From NCBI GenBank assembly GCA_036570425.1, contig DATCYF010000021.1, forward strand, positions 62,001 through 126,000: DNA of 64,000 nt, written 5' to 3'. Shown one piece after another: positions 44,850 through 54,203 of this stretch. The notes under the pieces are model-generated. The model searched no databases. It saw only the letters and a program-made list of their open reading frames with translations, and was not told the origin of the DNA. Position 1 is the first letter of the stretch; each line of letters begins with the position of its first letter. The position numbers and the translations under genes were made by a program. Source of the stretch: Rhizorhapis sp036570425. Lineage in GTDB: Bacteria > Pseudomonadota > Alphaproteobacteria > Sphingomonadales > Sphingomonadaceae.

Positions 44850-44924
44850 TATCCAGCGTTTGAAGCGCGGTTTCCAATTAGTCAGTTCAATGTCCCGCCG
44901 ACTGCATAACCGAATGGCGTGCGC

Positions 44925-45660
44925 AAATTTTTGAGACTCGACTGTAGGCTGATAAGCTCGAAGCCAGAGGCAGATTGAGGCGAGTTGGACCGGTGAGGAA
45001 GTTGCCGTCCAGTTTTTGCATTGGGTAGTGCCGCGGTGGAAGGGTTTCAGGCGGGGGATGCTTTGCTCGATGAGATGCCGCCCACGGTAAAGCCTCTCGC
45101 TAAAGCATGGCTGCCATTGCCGATGGGTTTTGGCAGATATGTTGGATGTCGCGCCTTCGTCATCGATTAGACCGCGGATGCGGTCAGCATTTAGGCCCTG
45201 TCCACAAGATGATGGGTATGTGGCCCAAGATGGATTGAACAGCGGATCAGCGATCTCCCGTCATGCTGTTGTCCACAGTCGAGCCGAGCATGATCGAGAG
45301 CCCTGCCCATCGACGACATGCATTTTCGTGATGAACCCACCTCTTAATCGACTGGGACGATGATCTCGATCGCGGCTCGGGGGCGCCTAAACTGAATCGC
45401 TGTCGATCATCTGAATGTTGCCATTGTGGGTGGCACATGGTCCCTCCTGCGGTTCCACGCTTGCTTTACGCTATCCGGGAAAGCCATTGTGGCAGGTGGT
45501 GCGTGGCACATAATATTCAGGTAGGTCGCGCCAGACGCATCCGAGCTTACGGCCCAATATACTCCGTTCCGTACACGATGGTCCATCGACGCGGGGCACG
45601 CCTCCCCAGTATTGGGCGGCCACGGCTCCATCACAAGCCGAAGTCGGTGCGTCATGCGGC
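44925..45660 (-). pseudogene. Decayed IS5-type transposase
   Basis: The reverse strand carries broken pieces of an IS5-group DDE transposase, in order: VMEPWPPNTGEACPASMDHR and RVRNGVYWAV, then after a frameshift WRDLPEYYVPRTTCHNGF, then NIQMIDSDSV with the first catalytic Asp, GGFITKMHVVDGQG, ADRIRGLIDDEGATSNI, FSERLYRGRHLIEQ and LASICLWLRAYQ. Several stops and frame changes separate them, so it cannot be functional. I could not identify terminal inverted repeats. The 269 bases from here to cpaF hold no gene that I recognise. Confidence 0.8.
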
Positions 45661-45929
45661 TTATGCCAATGCTGAATTTTTACATGCCCGTTCCGGCGCT
45701 CGCGCGAGGACCCTGGTTGAACAGGGATGACATCATGACCACTGCTTAACGCAGTATCGCGCATTACGTAACCTGCGGAGCCGCGGGTCCTGGCCTCTGA
45801 TTGCGCCTCATCCTCGGAGAGAACGCATTCTTTGGTGACCAACGCATTAGCACTTTATCAAAGCTTCCGCCTTATCACCCATTCCAGCCATATCTGATTG
45901 GTGAATTCGACCCATGGCGGCGGAGAATT

Positions 45930-47447
45930 ATGAGCGCTTTCGGACGGAAAAACGGACTTGGCGGCAGGCCCTCTTTCGGTGTGGCGCGGCCAATGCAAGG
46001 TGGCGGGCCAGTCGCCCGCTCGCCTGAAGAAGGCGAGGCACGGGGCGAGCAATTTCCTCCGATTGATCCCGCTGCCCTTCTCCTTTCCGACATCCCGCAA
46101 AGCGCGCCGTCGAAAAACGATGAAGCGCTGGCACGACTGTCGGACCGCGCCAATGCGGAGCATGTGCAGGTCAAGGCGGAAGGATTCGAAGCCTCCGTCC
46201 ACAAGATCAAGGAACAGGTGCTTCCGCGCCTGCTGGAACGTGTTGATCCCGAAGCCGCAGCGACGCTGACCAAGGATGAATTGGCGGAAGAATTCCGGCC
46301 GATCATCATGGAAGTGCTGGCGGAGCTGAAATTCACGCTTAACCGGCGCGAACAGTTCGCACTGGAAAAGGTGCTGGTCGACGAATTGCTGGGTCTTGGC
46401 CCGCTTGAGGAATTGCTGGCCGACCCGGATGTAACAGATATCATGGTGAACGGCCCCGAACAGACCTACATTGAAAAGAAGGGCAAGCTTCAACTCGCGC
46501 CTATCCAGTTTCGCGATGAGGAGCATCTTTTCCAGATCGCCCAACGCATCGTCAACCAGGTGGGCCGCCGCGTCGATCAAACCACACCACTGGCCGACGC
46601 CCGTTTGAAGGATGGCAGCCGCGTCAATGTGATCGTGCCGCCACTCAGCCTGCGCGGCACCGCGATCTCCATTCGTAAGTTTTCGGCCAAGCCGATCACG
46701 CTGGATAATCTTGCCCAATGGGGCGCGATGAACCAGAAGATGTGCACGGCATTGAAGATCGCCGGCGCGTCACGGTTCAATATCGTCATTTCAGGCGGTA
46801 CGGGCTCCGGCAAAACCACCATGCTGAACGCCCTTTCGAAAATGATCGACCCGGGCGAGCGCGTGCTGACAATCGAGGACGCAGCCGAATTGCGGCTTCA
46901 GCAGCCGCATTGGCTGCCCCTGGAAACGCGTCCGGCGAACCTTGAAGGGCAAGGCGAGATCACCATTGGCGACCTCGTCAAGAACGCCCTGCGTATGCGT
47001 CCGGATCGTATCATCCTTGGCGAAATCCGCGGCGCGGAGTGCTTTGATTTGCTGGCCGCAATGAACACCGGCCATGATGGCTCCATGTGTACGCTCCATG
47101 CCAACAGCCCCCGCGAGTGCCTTGGCCGTATGGAAAACATGATCCTGATGGGCGACATCAAGATCCCAAAGGAAGCCATTTCCCGCCAGATCGCCGATTC
47201 GGTAGACCTGATCGTTCAGATCAAGCGTCTGCGGGACGGCTCCCGCCGCGTCACGAACATCACCGAAGTCATCGGCATGGAAGGCGAAGTGATCGTCACG
47301 CAGGAACTGTTCAAGTTCGAATATCATGATGAGGACGAAAACGGGAAGATCATCGGGGAATATCAGTCGATGGGATTGCGACCCTATACACTGGAAAAGG
47401 CAAAGCAATTCGGCTTCGACCAGCCTTTCCTGGAGGCCTGTCTTTAA
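45930..47447 (+). CDS. cpaF: CpaF/TadA-type secretion ATPase
   Basis: ATPase that drives assembly of Flp/Tad pili or type II-like secretion. It has 505 residues from MSAFGRKNGLGG (GGAG just before the ATG at 45930; the open frame extends 43 codons further without such a site). N-terminal domain to about 240, then Walker A GGTGSGKTT (289-297), Asp and His boxes (LTIEDAAELRLQQPH, LRMRPDRIILGEIRG) and STLHANS-like MCTLHANSPRE. No other pilus genes flank it, so it is an orphan copy in this window. Confidence 0.93.
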   Translation: MSAFGRKNGLGGRPSFGVARPMQGGGPVARSPEEGEARGEQFPPIDPAALLLSDIPQSAPSKNDEALARLSDRANAEHVQVKAEGFEASVHKIKEQVLPRLLERVDPEAAATLTKDELAEEFRPIIMEVLAELKFTLNRREQFALEKVLVDELLGLGPLEELLADPDVTDIMVNGPEQTYIEKKGKLQLAPIQFRDEEHLFQIAQRIVNQVGRRVDQTTPLADARLKDGSRVNVIVPPLSLRGTAISIRKFSAKPITLDNLAQWGAMNQKMCTALKIAGASRFNIVISGGTGSGKTTMLNALSKMIDPGERVLTIEDAAELRLQQPHWLPLETRPANLEGQGEITIGDLVKNALRMRPDRIILGEIRGAECFDLLAAMNTGHDGSMCTLHANSPRECLGRMENMILMGDIKIPKEAISRQIADSVDLIVQIKRLRDGSRRVTNITEVIGMEGEVIVTQELFKFEYHDEDENGKIIGEYQSMGLRPYTLEKAKQFGFDQPFLEACL

Positions 47448-47629
47448 TCCGGAAACGCCCGATTGAATTAGGGCAATTTTAACAATATAGCCGCAGTCGA
47501 CGTGATCGCCACCGGCACTTGTTTTCAGTATTCATAAGCTTGGACTCCATCCCCGACGCTTATTAATCCGAAACGATCCACGCTGACGATATTCTCGACG
47601 CAATTCCCACAATTAACGAGCTGGCGTAT

Positions 47630-49213
47630 ATGACCCAAGGCGAACAGGGTGCCGTCAACGAACCGGGCGAATATTTTCGCCTGGGGAACAGAAGCCAACC
47701 GCGTCAAAGGCGCTTCGCCTTCTTTGAAGAACCCCGCTACGCCGTCGCCGTCGCTGGCATTATGGTGTTGGGCATCGTGCTGCGCATTGCGGCCACATGG
47801 CCGATGTCGATGCACCATCCCGATGAGGTCATCCAATATCTGGAACAGGCCCATCGGCTCGTTTTTGGCTATGGCGTAATTCCGTGGGAATATCGCTATG
47901 GCATGCGCCAGTGGCTGCTGCCGTTGTTGCTGGCAGGACCCATGAAGCTGGGCGATCTGATTGCACCCGCAAGCGATCTTTATCTAATGCTGCCTCGCAT
48001 GGCGGTGGCGATGCTGTCGATCTCCATCATGGCCGCAGCCCTGAAACTTGGAAACGGGATATCCCGCCTGCATGGCCTCGTCGCCATGTTCGTGGCGGCA
48101 ATCTGGTTCGAGTTCGTTCATTTCGCCGCCCACACGCTGACCGAACCCCTGGCCACGGCGGTGTTCCTGTGCGCCGCCGTCTTGCTTCTGCGGCCATTCG
48201 CCGCCTCGACAAGGGCGATCTTCTGGGGTGGGCTCCTGCTGGGCCTAACGGCAATCCTGCGCTTTCATTATCTGCCCGCCATCGCCGTTCTTGCCCTGTT
48301 CACCAGCGGCAAGGACGTCAAAGAACGGTGGCTGCCGCTTGCCGCCGGGGGACTGACCGCGCTGGCCGGGGCGGGATTGATCGACCTTATGATGGGCGCG
48401 ACGCCCTTCGCCTGGATGGTCGAGAATTTCCGGATGAACATCACGGAAAACCGGGCAGCAGATTTCGGCGTTTCAGGGCCGCTTGCCTATTTTGGTCAGA
48501 TGCTATCGTATTGGCAGCTTGCCGCCATTCCGCTGCTCATGCTGGCCCGCAGCGTGAAGCCCTATCAACCGCTGTTCTGGGCCGCCGTGGTCAATCTTGG
48601 CGTGCACATGCTGATCGGGCACAAGGAATATCGCTTCATTTTCCTATCCATATCCGTGTTCATCATCTTTGCGGCATTGGGTTCAGTGGACCTGATGCAT
48701 CGGCTTCAGAAGTGGTTTCCCCGGGGACGCGCCTGGGGACTGTTGACCCCGGTGGCGCTGGTGCTGTGCTGGACCGCGCTTTCGCTCTCTCTCGCTGACG
48801 CAAAACCCATGCGGGCGCAATGGACCACCTTTGATGGCGCTCTGAACGCCATGAAAACGGTAGGCCGGACGAAGCGCTATTGTGGCGTAGGCCTGTACCA
48901 TGGGCAGATATGGGTGGCCGGGTACAGTTATCTGCATCGCCCCATTCCCATCTACATACTTGGCATCGACGTTCCTGACATCACGCCAGCCGCGCAACTT
49001 GCCGCAGCCTCCCCCGCCTATAATGCCATCCTTGCCTCACCTGGAGCAGCCGCGGATATGCCATCCCATTACCGGCTGCAGCGATGCTTTGGGGGAAGGA
49101 AGGATCATTTTTATGACCCCTCGATATGCGTGTTCGAACGCCCGGGCGGCTGTTTCGAACAAGCAGGAGAAGAACTGGAGATCCAGAAAGTTCTGTTACG
49201 CCGCGATCGTTAG
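47630..49213 (+). CDS. GT22-like polytopic glycosyltransferase
   Basis: A 527-residue membrane protein with about nine to ten hydrophobic helices. Near the start it has MHHPDEVIQYLEQAHRLVFGYGVIPWEY, a close match to the motif of lipid-linked GT22 mannosyltransferases (ALG9/PIG-B type), and later GHKEYRFIFLS, the HKEERF-type motif. These enzymes use polyprenyl-phosphate sugars on the outer face of the membrane. The acceptor is unknown. ATG 47630 follows a 182-base gap after cpaF with no other gene. Confidence 0.82.
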   Translation: MTQGEQGAVNEPGEYFRLGNRSQPRQRRFAFFEEPRYAVAVAGIMVLGIVLRIAATWPMSMHHPDEVIQYLEQAHRLVFGYGVIPWEYRYGMRQWLLPLLLAGPMKLGDLIAPASDLYLMLPRMAVAMLSISIMAAALKLGNGISRLHGLVAMFVAAIWFEFVHFAAHTLTEPLATAVFLCAAVLLLRPFAASTRAIFWGGLLLGLTAILRFHYLPAIAVLALFTSGKDVKERWLPLAAGGLTALAGAGLIDLMMGATPFAWMVENFRMNITENRAADFGVSGPLAYFGQMLSYWQLAAIPLLMLARSVKPYQPLFWAAVVNLGVHMLIGHKEYRFIFLSISVFIIFAALGSVDLMHRLQKWFPRGRAWGLLTPVALVLCWTALSLSLADAKPMRAQWTTFDGALNAMKTVGRTKRYCGVGLYHGQIWVAGYSYLHRPIPIYILGIDVPDITPAAQLAAASPAYNAILASPGAAADMPSHYRLQRCFGGRKDHFYDPSICVFERPGGCFEQAGEELEIQKVLLRRDR

Positions 49214-49296
49214 CAGCCGGGAACATAATAGGCTTGCAACCGTAATGTTCGAGCCGCACTATCCGGGGACACTTGTTCCGGAAAAGGAAGAGTCCC

Positions 49297-50103
49297 GTGC
49301 GCACAGCCCTGCTGATCACTGCCCTTTCGTTAAGTTTTGCAGCCTCTACGTTACAGGCGAACGAGCCTGCACCCCGGCGGGCATCTCATGGGCCAATCGC
49401 CGACGCTGTCGCGGATGCCGGACGAACGGAGGCGAATCGCGCCCGTGATTCTTATCGTCATCCCGTGGAGACGCTCAGTTTCTTCGGGGTAAAGCCCAGC
49501 GACACCATTGTCGAAATCTGGCCGGGCGGTGGCTGGTACAGCGAAATTCTGGGGCCTTTGACCAGGAACAAGGGTAAGCTTTATCTGGCAGCACCCTCTC
49601 GCACCCAAGCGTCCTTGAAAGCGATGATAGCGGAAAAACCGAGCCTTTCCGAAGCGACGGCCGCTATTTTCCCGGCAGAGGCAGGCGCGACGGCCGTTCC
49701 CGATGGCGTGGCGGATGTCGTGCTGACGTTCCGCAATGTCCATAATTGGCGCTTCGGCGGCAAGGACAATACGCAGACAATGTTCAATCAGCTTTATGCC
49801 ATGTTGAAGCCCGGCGGAATTTTGGGCGTGGTGGATCACCGGCTGCCGGAGGACATGGATAGCGCGCTTGAAGAAAAGAGCGGCTATATTAAGAAAAGCT
49901 CTGTGGTTGGCTTCGCGAAAGCTGCGGGTTTTGAACTGGTGGACAAAAGCAGCGTGAACGCCAACCCGAAGGATAGCCATGATTGGCCCGAGGGCGTTTG
50001 GACCTTGCCTCCCACGCTGAAAAAGGGCGACGTTGATCGCGAAAAATATCAGGCGATTGGCGAGAGCGACCGCATGACGCTCAAATTCCGCAAGCCGCTC
50101 TGA
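49297..50103 (+). CDS. Exported methyltransferase-fold protein
   Basis: A 268-residue protein: signal peptide (MRTALLITALSLSFAASTLQA) followed by a class I methyltransferase-like domain (SFFGVKPSDTIVEIWPGGGWYSEILGPL, DVVLTFRNVHNWRFGG, MLKPGGILGVVDHR). The GTG at 49297 has AAGGAAG 8 nt upstream; a start eight codons earlier is possible. Such proteins occur in several proteobacteria. An exported SAM-dependent enzyme is odd because SAM is cytosolic, so catalytic activity is uncertain. Confidence 0.75.
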   Translation: MRTALLITALSLSFAASTLQANEPAPRRASHGPIADAVADAGRTEANRARDSYRHPVETLSFFGVKPSDTIVEIWPGGGWYSEILGPLTRNKGKLYLAAPSRTQASLKAMIAEKPSLSEATAAIFPAEAGATAVPDGVADVVLTFRNVHNWRFGGKDNTQTMFNQLYAMLKPGGILGVVDHRLPEDMDSALEEKSGYIKKSSVVGFAKAAGFELVDKSSVNANPKDSHDWPEGVWTLPPTLKKGDVDREKYQAIGESDRMTLKFRKPL

Positions 50104-50218
50104 GCTTCTTGCATGGGCGGGCGCTTGGTCTAAAGCAGGCGGCGTGACGAGATCCATTTCCAGCCGATCCGCTATTGCCGACATCCCGTCTCCCCCGCCC
50201 ATCCGGGAGGAGCGGCGC

Positions 50219-51088
50219 ATGCTGGCGATAGGATTGCGCCTGCTGGCCGTCATTTGCCTGGCAATCATGTTTGCCGCCGTCAAAGTAGCTGGGCAGCGCG
50301 GTGTCCATGTCGTGGAAACATTGTTCTATCGGCAGTTCCTGGCGCTTCCACTGATATTGGGCTGGCTATGGATGGGTCCAGGGTTCACCTCCGTAAAAAC
50401 AGCGCGCATCAGCGCTCACGCCAGCAGAACGCTGGTGGGCATGATCGGCATGGTGCTGAACTTTTTGTCAGTCATGCTGCTCCCGCTGGCCGAGGCGACG
50501 ACGATCGGCTTCACCGTTCCGATTTTCGCCACCATATTGTCAGCACTGATCCTGCGGGAAGCGACAGGCATTCATCGCTGGACGGCCGTCATCATTGGTT
50601 TTTGCGGCGTGCTGGTGATGGCGCAGCCGACGCCGGGGCAATTTCCGGCGACAGGTGTGGCGGTGGCCGTCGCCGCTGCCATTTCCGTGGCTACTGTCAG
50701 CATCCTGCTCCGTCAGATTGGCCGCACGGAGGCTACGACCACGACCGTTTTCTGGTTCACGATTCTTTCTCTCCCGCCTCTCGCCATCGGCATGTTTTTC
50801 TTCGGACAAGCGCATGATGCGCTGACCTGGGGTCTATTGGCCATCATCGGATTGGCGGGCGGCATGGGTCAGCTTTGCCTGACAGGCGCGCTCCGCTGGG
50901 CTCCAGTGTCAGTGGTGTTGCCGATGGATTATTCCAGCCTTATCTGGGCAACCCTCTTCGGCTGGTTGATCTGGGATCATTGGCCGGGAGAATCGACCTG
51001 GGCCGGCGCGGCGCTGATTGTCGCGAGCGGGCTTTACATCGCCTGGCGCGAACGCGTCAGGGCTCTGAAAAATGCGCGCAAGGCATAG
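50219..51088 (+). CDS. EamA/DMT-family transporter
   Basis: Inner-membrane transporter of the drug/metabolite superfamily, 289 residues, with ten helices arranged as two EamA repeats (LRLLAVICLAIMFAAVKVAG at the start; second repeat from GVAVAVAAAISVATVSILLR; typical LEWAT-like end FGWLIWDHWPGESTWAGAALIVASGL). The substrate is not predictable. GGGAGGAG lies 6 nt before the ATG at 50219; an in-frame GTG at 50144 would add 25 hydrophilic residues. It converges on the DUF938 gene. Confidence 0.88.
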   Translation: MLAIGLRLLAVICLAIMFAAVKVAGQRGVHVVETLFYRQFLALPLILGWLWMGPGFTSVKTARISAHASRTLVGMIGMVLNFLSVMLLPLAEATTIGFTVPIFATILSALILREATGIHRWTAVIIGFCGVLVMAQPTPGQFPATGVAVAVAAAISVATVSILLRQIGRTEATTTTVFWFTILSLPPLAIGMFFFGQAHDALTWGLLAIIGLAGGMGQLCLTGALRWAPVSVVLPMDYSSLIWATLFGWLIWDHWPGESTWAGAALIVASGLYIAWRERVRALKNARKA

Positions 51089-51727
51089 CTATATCTTCCT
51101 GAAAATCAATGAGATGTTGTTAGCGGGCATCTCGACAATTCGATCGAAAGCCAGGCCATTTCGCAGCGCCAACGCACGCACATCATCAACATGGCGAAGA
51201 GCCCAGTCAGGATTCTGCCTGCGTAACGCCTCATCAAAGGCCCGATTGCTAGGTGCGGTGTCAGTGTCAGCGCGAATATAGGGACCGTAGAGATAAAGCG
51301 GCGATCCCGATGGCAGCAGCCGCCCCGCCCCGCGCATCAGCCCTTCCGTTGCTTCCCAAGGGCTGATGTGAACCATATTGATGCATAGGATGGCGTCCAC
51401 TCTGTCCAAACCCCAATCCACCGTTTGGGCGTCCAGACGGATCGGCGGCGCTATATTGGAAAGACCCGCCGTCCGCGTCCAGCCGGAGATTGAGGTCAAT
51501 GCGTCCGGATGAGTATCGCTGGGTTGCCAGCTTAGATGCGGAAACAAGCCAGCAAAATGCACGACATGCTCCCCGCTGCCGCTGGCGATTTCGAGCACTC
51601 GCCCCGTACCCGGCAGAATATCGCGCAGCACTTGCGCAATGGCATCGCGATTGCGCAGCGTCGCGGGCGCATGCCTCCGCGCATCCTGCCCGTCTTTATC
51701 AATGATCCACGGCGTTGGTCCAGCCAT
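51089..51727 (-). CDS. DUF938 class I SAM-dependent methyltransferase
   Basis: A 212-residue protein: RRHAPATLRNRDAIAQVLRDILP at the N-terminus, then motif I VLEIASGSGEHVVHFAG, LSWQPSDTHPDALTSI, DAILCINMVHISPWEATEGLM and LYLYGPYI. This is the DUF938 pattern, a methyltransferase-like group with unknown substrate. ATG 51727 has AGGAG about 8 nt upstream; the frame continues upstream without a better start. It is divergent from hppD. Confidence 0.88.
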   Translation of the reverse strand: MAGPTPWIIDKDGQDARRHAPATLRNRDAIAQVLRDILPGTGRVLEIASGSGEHVVHFAGLFPHLSWQPSDTHPDALTSISGWTRTAGLSNIAPPIRLDAQTVDWGLDRVDAILCINMVHISPWEATEGLMRGAGRLLPSGSPLYLYGPYIRADTDTAPSNRAFDEALRRQNPDWALRHVDDVRALALRNGLAFDRIVEMPANNISLIFRKI

Positions 51728-51860
51728 GCGCGATGCTCCTGCTCCAAGGCTTGCTACTCTATAACGAAACATAGGCGGCGGCCCTGCGTTAATTGACGAA
51801 GCCCCTTTTGCAGCGACACATAGCCATGATCGCACCGATTTTTTGCACAGGACCAATCCG

Positions 51861-52931
51861 GTGACAGAATGGGACAACCCCCTGGGCCTGGACGGATTCG
51901 AGTTCGTTGAATTCACCGGCCCCGATCCGGCCGCCCTCGCCAATCTCTTTTCAGCAATGGGCTTTGCCCATGCCGCAACACATCGAAGCAAAAAGGTGCG
52001 GCTTTACCGACAGGGGGACATTAACTTCATCCTCAATATGGAGCCATCAGGGCAAGCCGCCAACTTCCGTTCAATGCATGGACCGTCCGCCAATGCCATG
52101 GCCTTCAGGGTACATGATGCAGCCAAGGCGCTCAAGCTGACGATCGAGAGGGGCGCTACGCCGGTAGAAGGCAAAGCCGGTCCAATGGAACTCAACATTC
52201 CCGCTATTGAGGGCATTGGCGGCGCGAACCTTTACCTTGTGGATCGCTATGGCGCGCAGGAAATCTATGATGTCGATTTCGTCCCGGAGCCCGGCGCCAG
52301 CAAGGACAGCAATAGCGTCGGCCTACATACGCTCGACCATCTGACGCATAATCTGAAACGCGGACGGATGGACTATTGGGCGAATTATTATGAGCAGATC
52401 TTCAATTTCCGCGAGATTCGTTATTTCGACATAGAAGGACAATCGACCGGTCTTTTCAGCCGCGCCATGACAGCCCCTGACAACAAGATCCGCATCCCCC
52501 TTAACGAAAGTCAGGACGAACATAGCCAGATCGAGGAATTCATCCGCGATTATCATGGCGAGGGCATTCAGCATCTGGCGCTCGCCACTGACGATATATT
52601 CACAACAGTTGACAGGCTACGGGCGAATGGCATCCGGTTTCAGGACACGCCTGACACTTATTACGACATGATTGACCAGCGCGTCCCCGGTCACGGTCAC
52701 GACATAGAGGAAATGCGTAAGCGCCGCATCCTGATCGATGGATCTCCCGAAACCGGCGAAGGGCTTTTGCTGCAAATCTTTACCGAGAATATGGTTGGGC
52801 CCATCTTCTTCGAAATCATTCAGCGCAAGGGCAATGAGGGTTTCGGGGAAGGCAATTTCAAAGCGCTGTTCGAAAGCATCGAACTGGATCAGATCAGGCG
52901 CGGCGTGATTCCTCCCAAGATCGATGGCTAA
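51861..52931 (+). CDS. hppD: 4-Hydroxyphenylpyruvate dioxygenase
   Basis: Non-heme iron enzyme converting 4-hydroxyphenylpyruvate to homogentisate in tyrosine breakdown. It has 356 residues with two vicinal-oxygen-chelate domains. Iron ligands fit the His in VGLHTLDHLTHNL, the His in GEGIQHLALATDD and the Glu in GPIFFEIIQRKG. GTG at 51861 has AGGA 9 nt upstream and fits family length; a TTG six codons earlier is unlikely. No homogentisate dioxygenase is adjacent. Confidence 0.96.
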   Translation: MTEWDNPLGLDGFEFVEFTGPDPAALANLFSAMGFAHAATHRSKKVRLYRQGDINFILNMEPSGQAANFRSMHGPSANAMAFRVHDAAKALKLTIERGATPVEGKAGPMELNIPAIEGIGGANLYLVDRYGAQEIYDVDFVPEPGASKDSNSVGLHTLDHLTHNLKRGRMDYWANYYEQIFNFREIRYFDIEGQSTGLFSRAMTAPDNKIRIPLNESQDEHSQIEEFIRDYHGEGIQHLALATDDIFTTVDRLRANGIRFQDTPDTYYDMIDQRVPGHGHDIEEMRKRRILIDGSPETGEGLLLQIFTENMVGPIFFEIIQRKGNEGFGEGNFKALFESIELDQIRRGVIPPKIDG

Positions 52932-53079
52932 TCGGGCTATTACGGCCGGGGCAGCCGCATATCGCGGAAGCTGGCAAATCCTGCTCCCGCTTTCACGAAG
53001 GCAATTTCTCCTTTCTTGTATGGAGATTCAATCCGGCTAGAACGCCTCAGCTAAATTCGGAAAAAAGGGGGGATGACAA

Positions 53080-53349
53080 GTGTTTCTGTTCCGCGGTCAT
53101 GAATCGCATCCAAGATCCTTCCTTAAGGCCATGTCCTGGCGCGTATTGGGCAGCATCGATACGTTCCTGCTGAGCCTGTTCTTCACCCACAGCGCCAAGG
53201 CGGCGGGAGCAATCGCTTCAACCGAAGTCGTAACCAAATTGCTGCTCTATTATGTGCATGAGCGCGCCTGGGCGCGGGTGCGCTGGGGCATCGGTATGAA
53301 AGCGGAGGGCTCGGCACGTTTTGCGGAGCCAGAGGACCAGCCCGCCTGA
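53080..53349 (+). CDS. DUF2061 membrane protein
   Basis: A small 89-residue membrane protein with the DUF2061 pattern: ESHPRSFLKAMSWRVLGSIDTFLLSLFF, then STEVVTKLLLYYVHERAWARVRWG. Two predicted helices. Some family members are fused to or sit beside sulfate-assimilation genes, but none is present here, so the role is unknown. The GTG start has GGGGGGA a few bases upstream. It converges on the CinA-like gene. Confidence 0.87.
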   Translation: MFLFRGHESHPRSFLKAMSWRVLGSIDTFLLSLFFTHSAKAAGAIASTEVVTKLLLYYVHERAWARVRWGIGMKAEGSARFAEPEDQPA

Positions 53350-53364
53350 TCCGCAAGCGCTCGC

Positions 53365-54123
53365 TCAAATTTCTCCCATCGTGACATTGCGTCCTGCGGC
53401 TTTCAGGCGTGCCACGAGATCATCGATACATGCGCGGAGTGTCGCCGGATCAGTCGAGCGCACAACGAAATTCGCCCCTACCCGCCCTTCCCGAAAAAAG
53501 GGATAGCTGCCGATCTGGCATCCTTCGTGTGTCCGTTCCGTATCGCCCAGAAGATCGGCGACCTCGCTTTCCGCAACCCAGCAACCAACGGTTTCGGACA
53601 GCATCGGCCTGCCACCTTCCAACGTTCCGCTGAGCGCGTCCAGCATCCCTGCCGTGATATGCGGCACACCCGCCATGATGAAGATATTGCCCAGCCGGAT
53701 TCCGGGCGCCCCTGACATGCGGTTTTCAATGAGTTCCGCGCCCGCAGGCACGCGCGCCATGCGCAGCCTCTGCTCGTTAAGGCCGCCTTTGTCGGTATAA
53801 TAAGCCTCCAGCGCCGCACGCGCGCGCGGATGGATCACAACATCCACACCAACCGCAGCCGCGATGGAATCCACCGTGATGTCATCATGGGTCGGACCAA
53901 TGCCGCCGGTCGTGAAGAGATAATCGTTGCGCCCGCGCAGGACGTTCACCGCTTCCACAATGGCCTCCCGATCGTCAGCGACGACGCGGACCTCCTTCAG
54001 CCGGATGCCCTGGACATTCAGCCAAAGCGCGATCTGGGCAATATTCCGGTCCTGAGTCCGGCCAGACAATATCTCGTCCCCGATCACGACAAGGGCGGCG
54101 GTCCAGATGCGGCTTTCAGTCAT
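53365..54123 (-). CDS. CinA N-terminal-like molybdopterin-binding domain protein
   Basis: A 252-residue protein with only the N-terminal domain of CinA: TAALVVIGDEILSGRTQDRNIAQIALWLN, VADDREAIVEAV, NDYLFTTGGIGPTHDDITVDSIA and NIFIMAGVPHITAGM. The nicotinamide-nucleotide amidase domain of full CinA is absent. The MoaB-like fold hints at a pyrophosphatase or molybdopterin-binding role. ATG 54123 fits the family; 19 more upstream codons are open. It is divergent from map. Confidence 0.88.
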   Translation of the reverse strand: MTESRIWTAALVVIGDEILSGRTQDRNIAQIALWLNVQGIRLKEVRVVADDREAIVEAVNVLRGRNDYLFTTGGIGPTHDDITVDSIAAAVGVDVVIHPRARAALEAYYTDKGGLNEQRLRMARVPAGAELIENRMSGAPGIRLGNIFIMAGVPHITAGMLDALSGTLEGGRPMLSETVGCWVAESEVADLLGDTERTHEGCQIGSYPFFREGRVGANFVVRSTDPATLRACIDDLVARLKAAGRNVTMGEI

Positions 54124-54203
54124 AAGCCCAAGTCTTAGCGTGCTGCGACAGACAGGCAAAGTGCCCTCTCGCAAATTCACGAATTTGTTCTTATAACAGG
54201 AGC

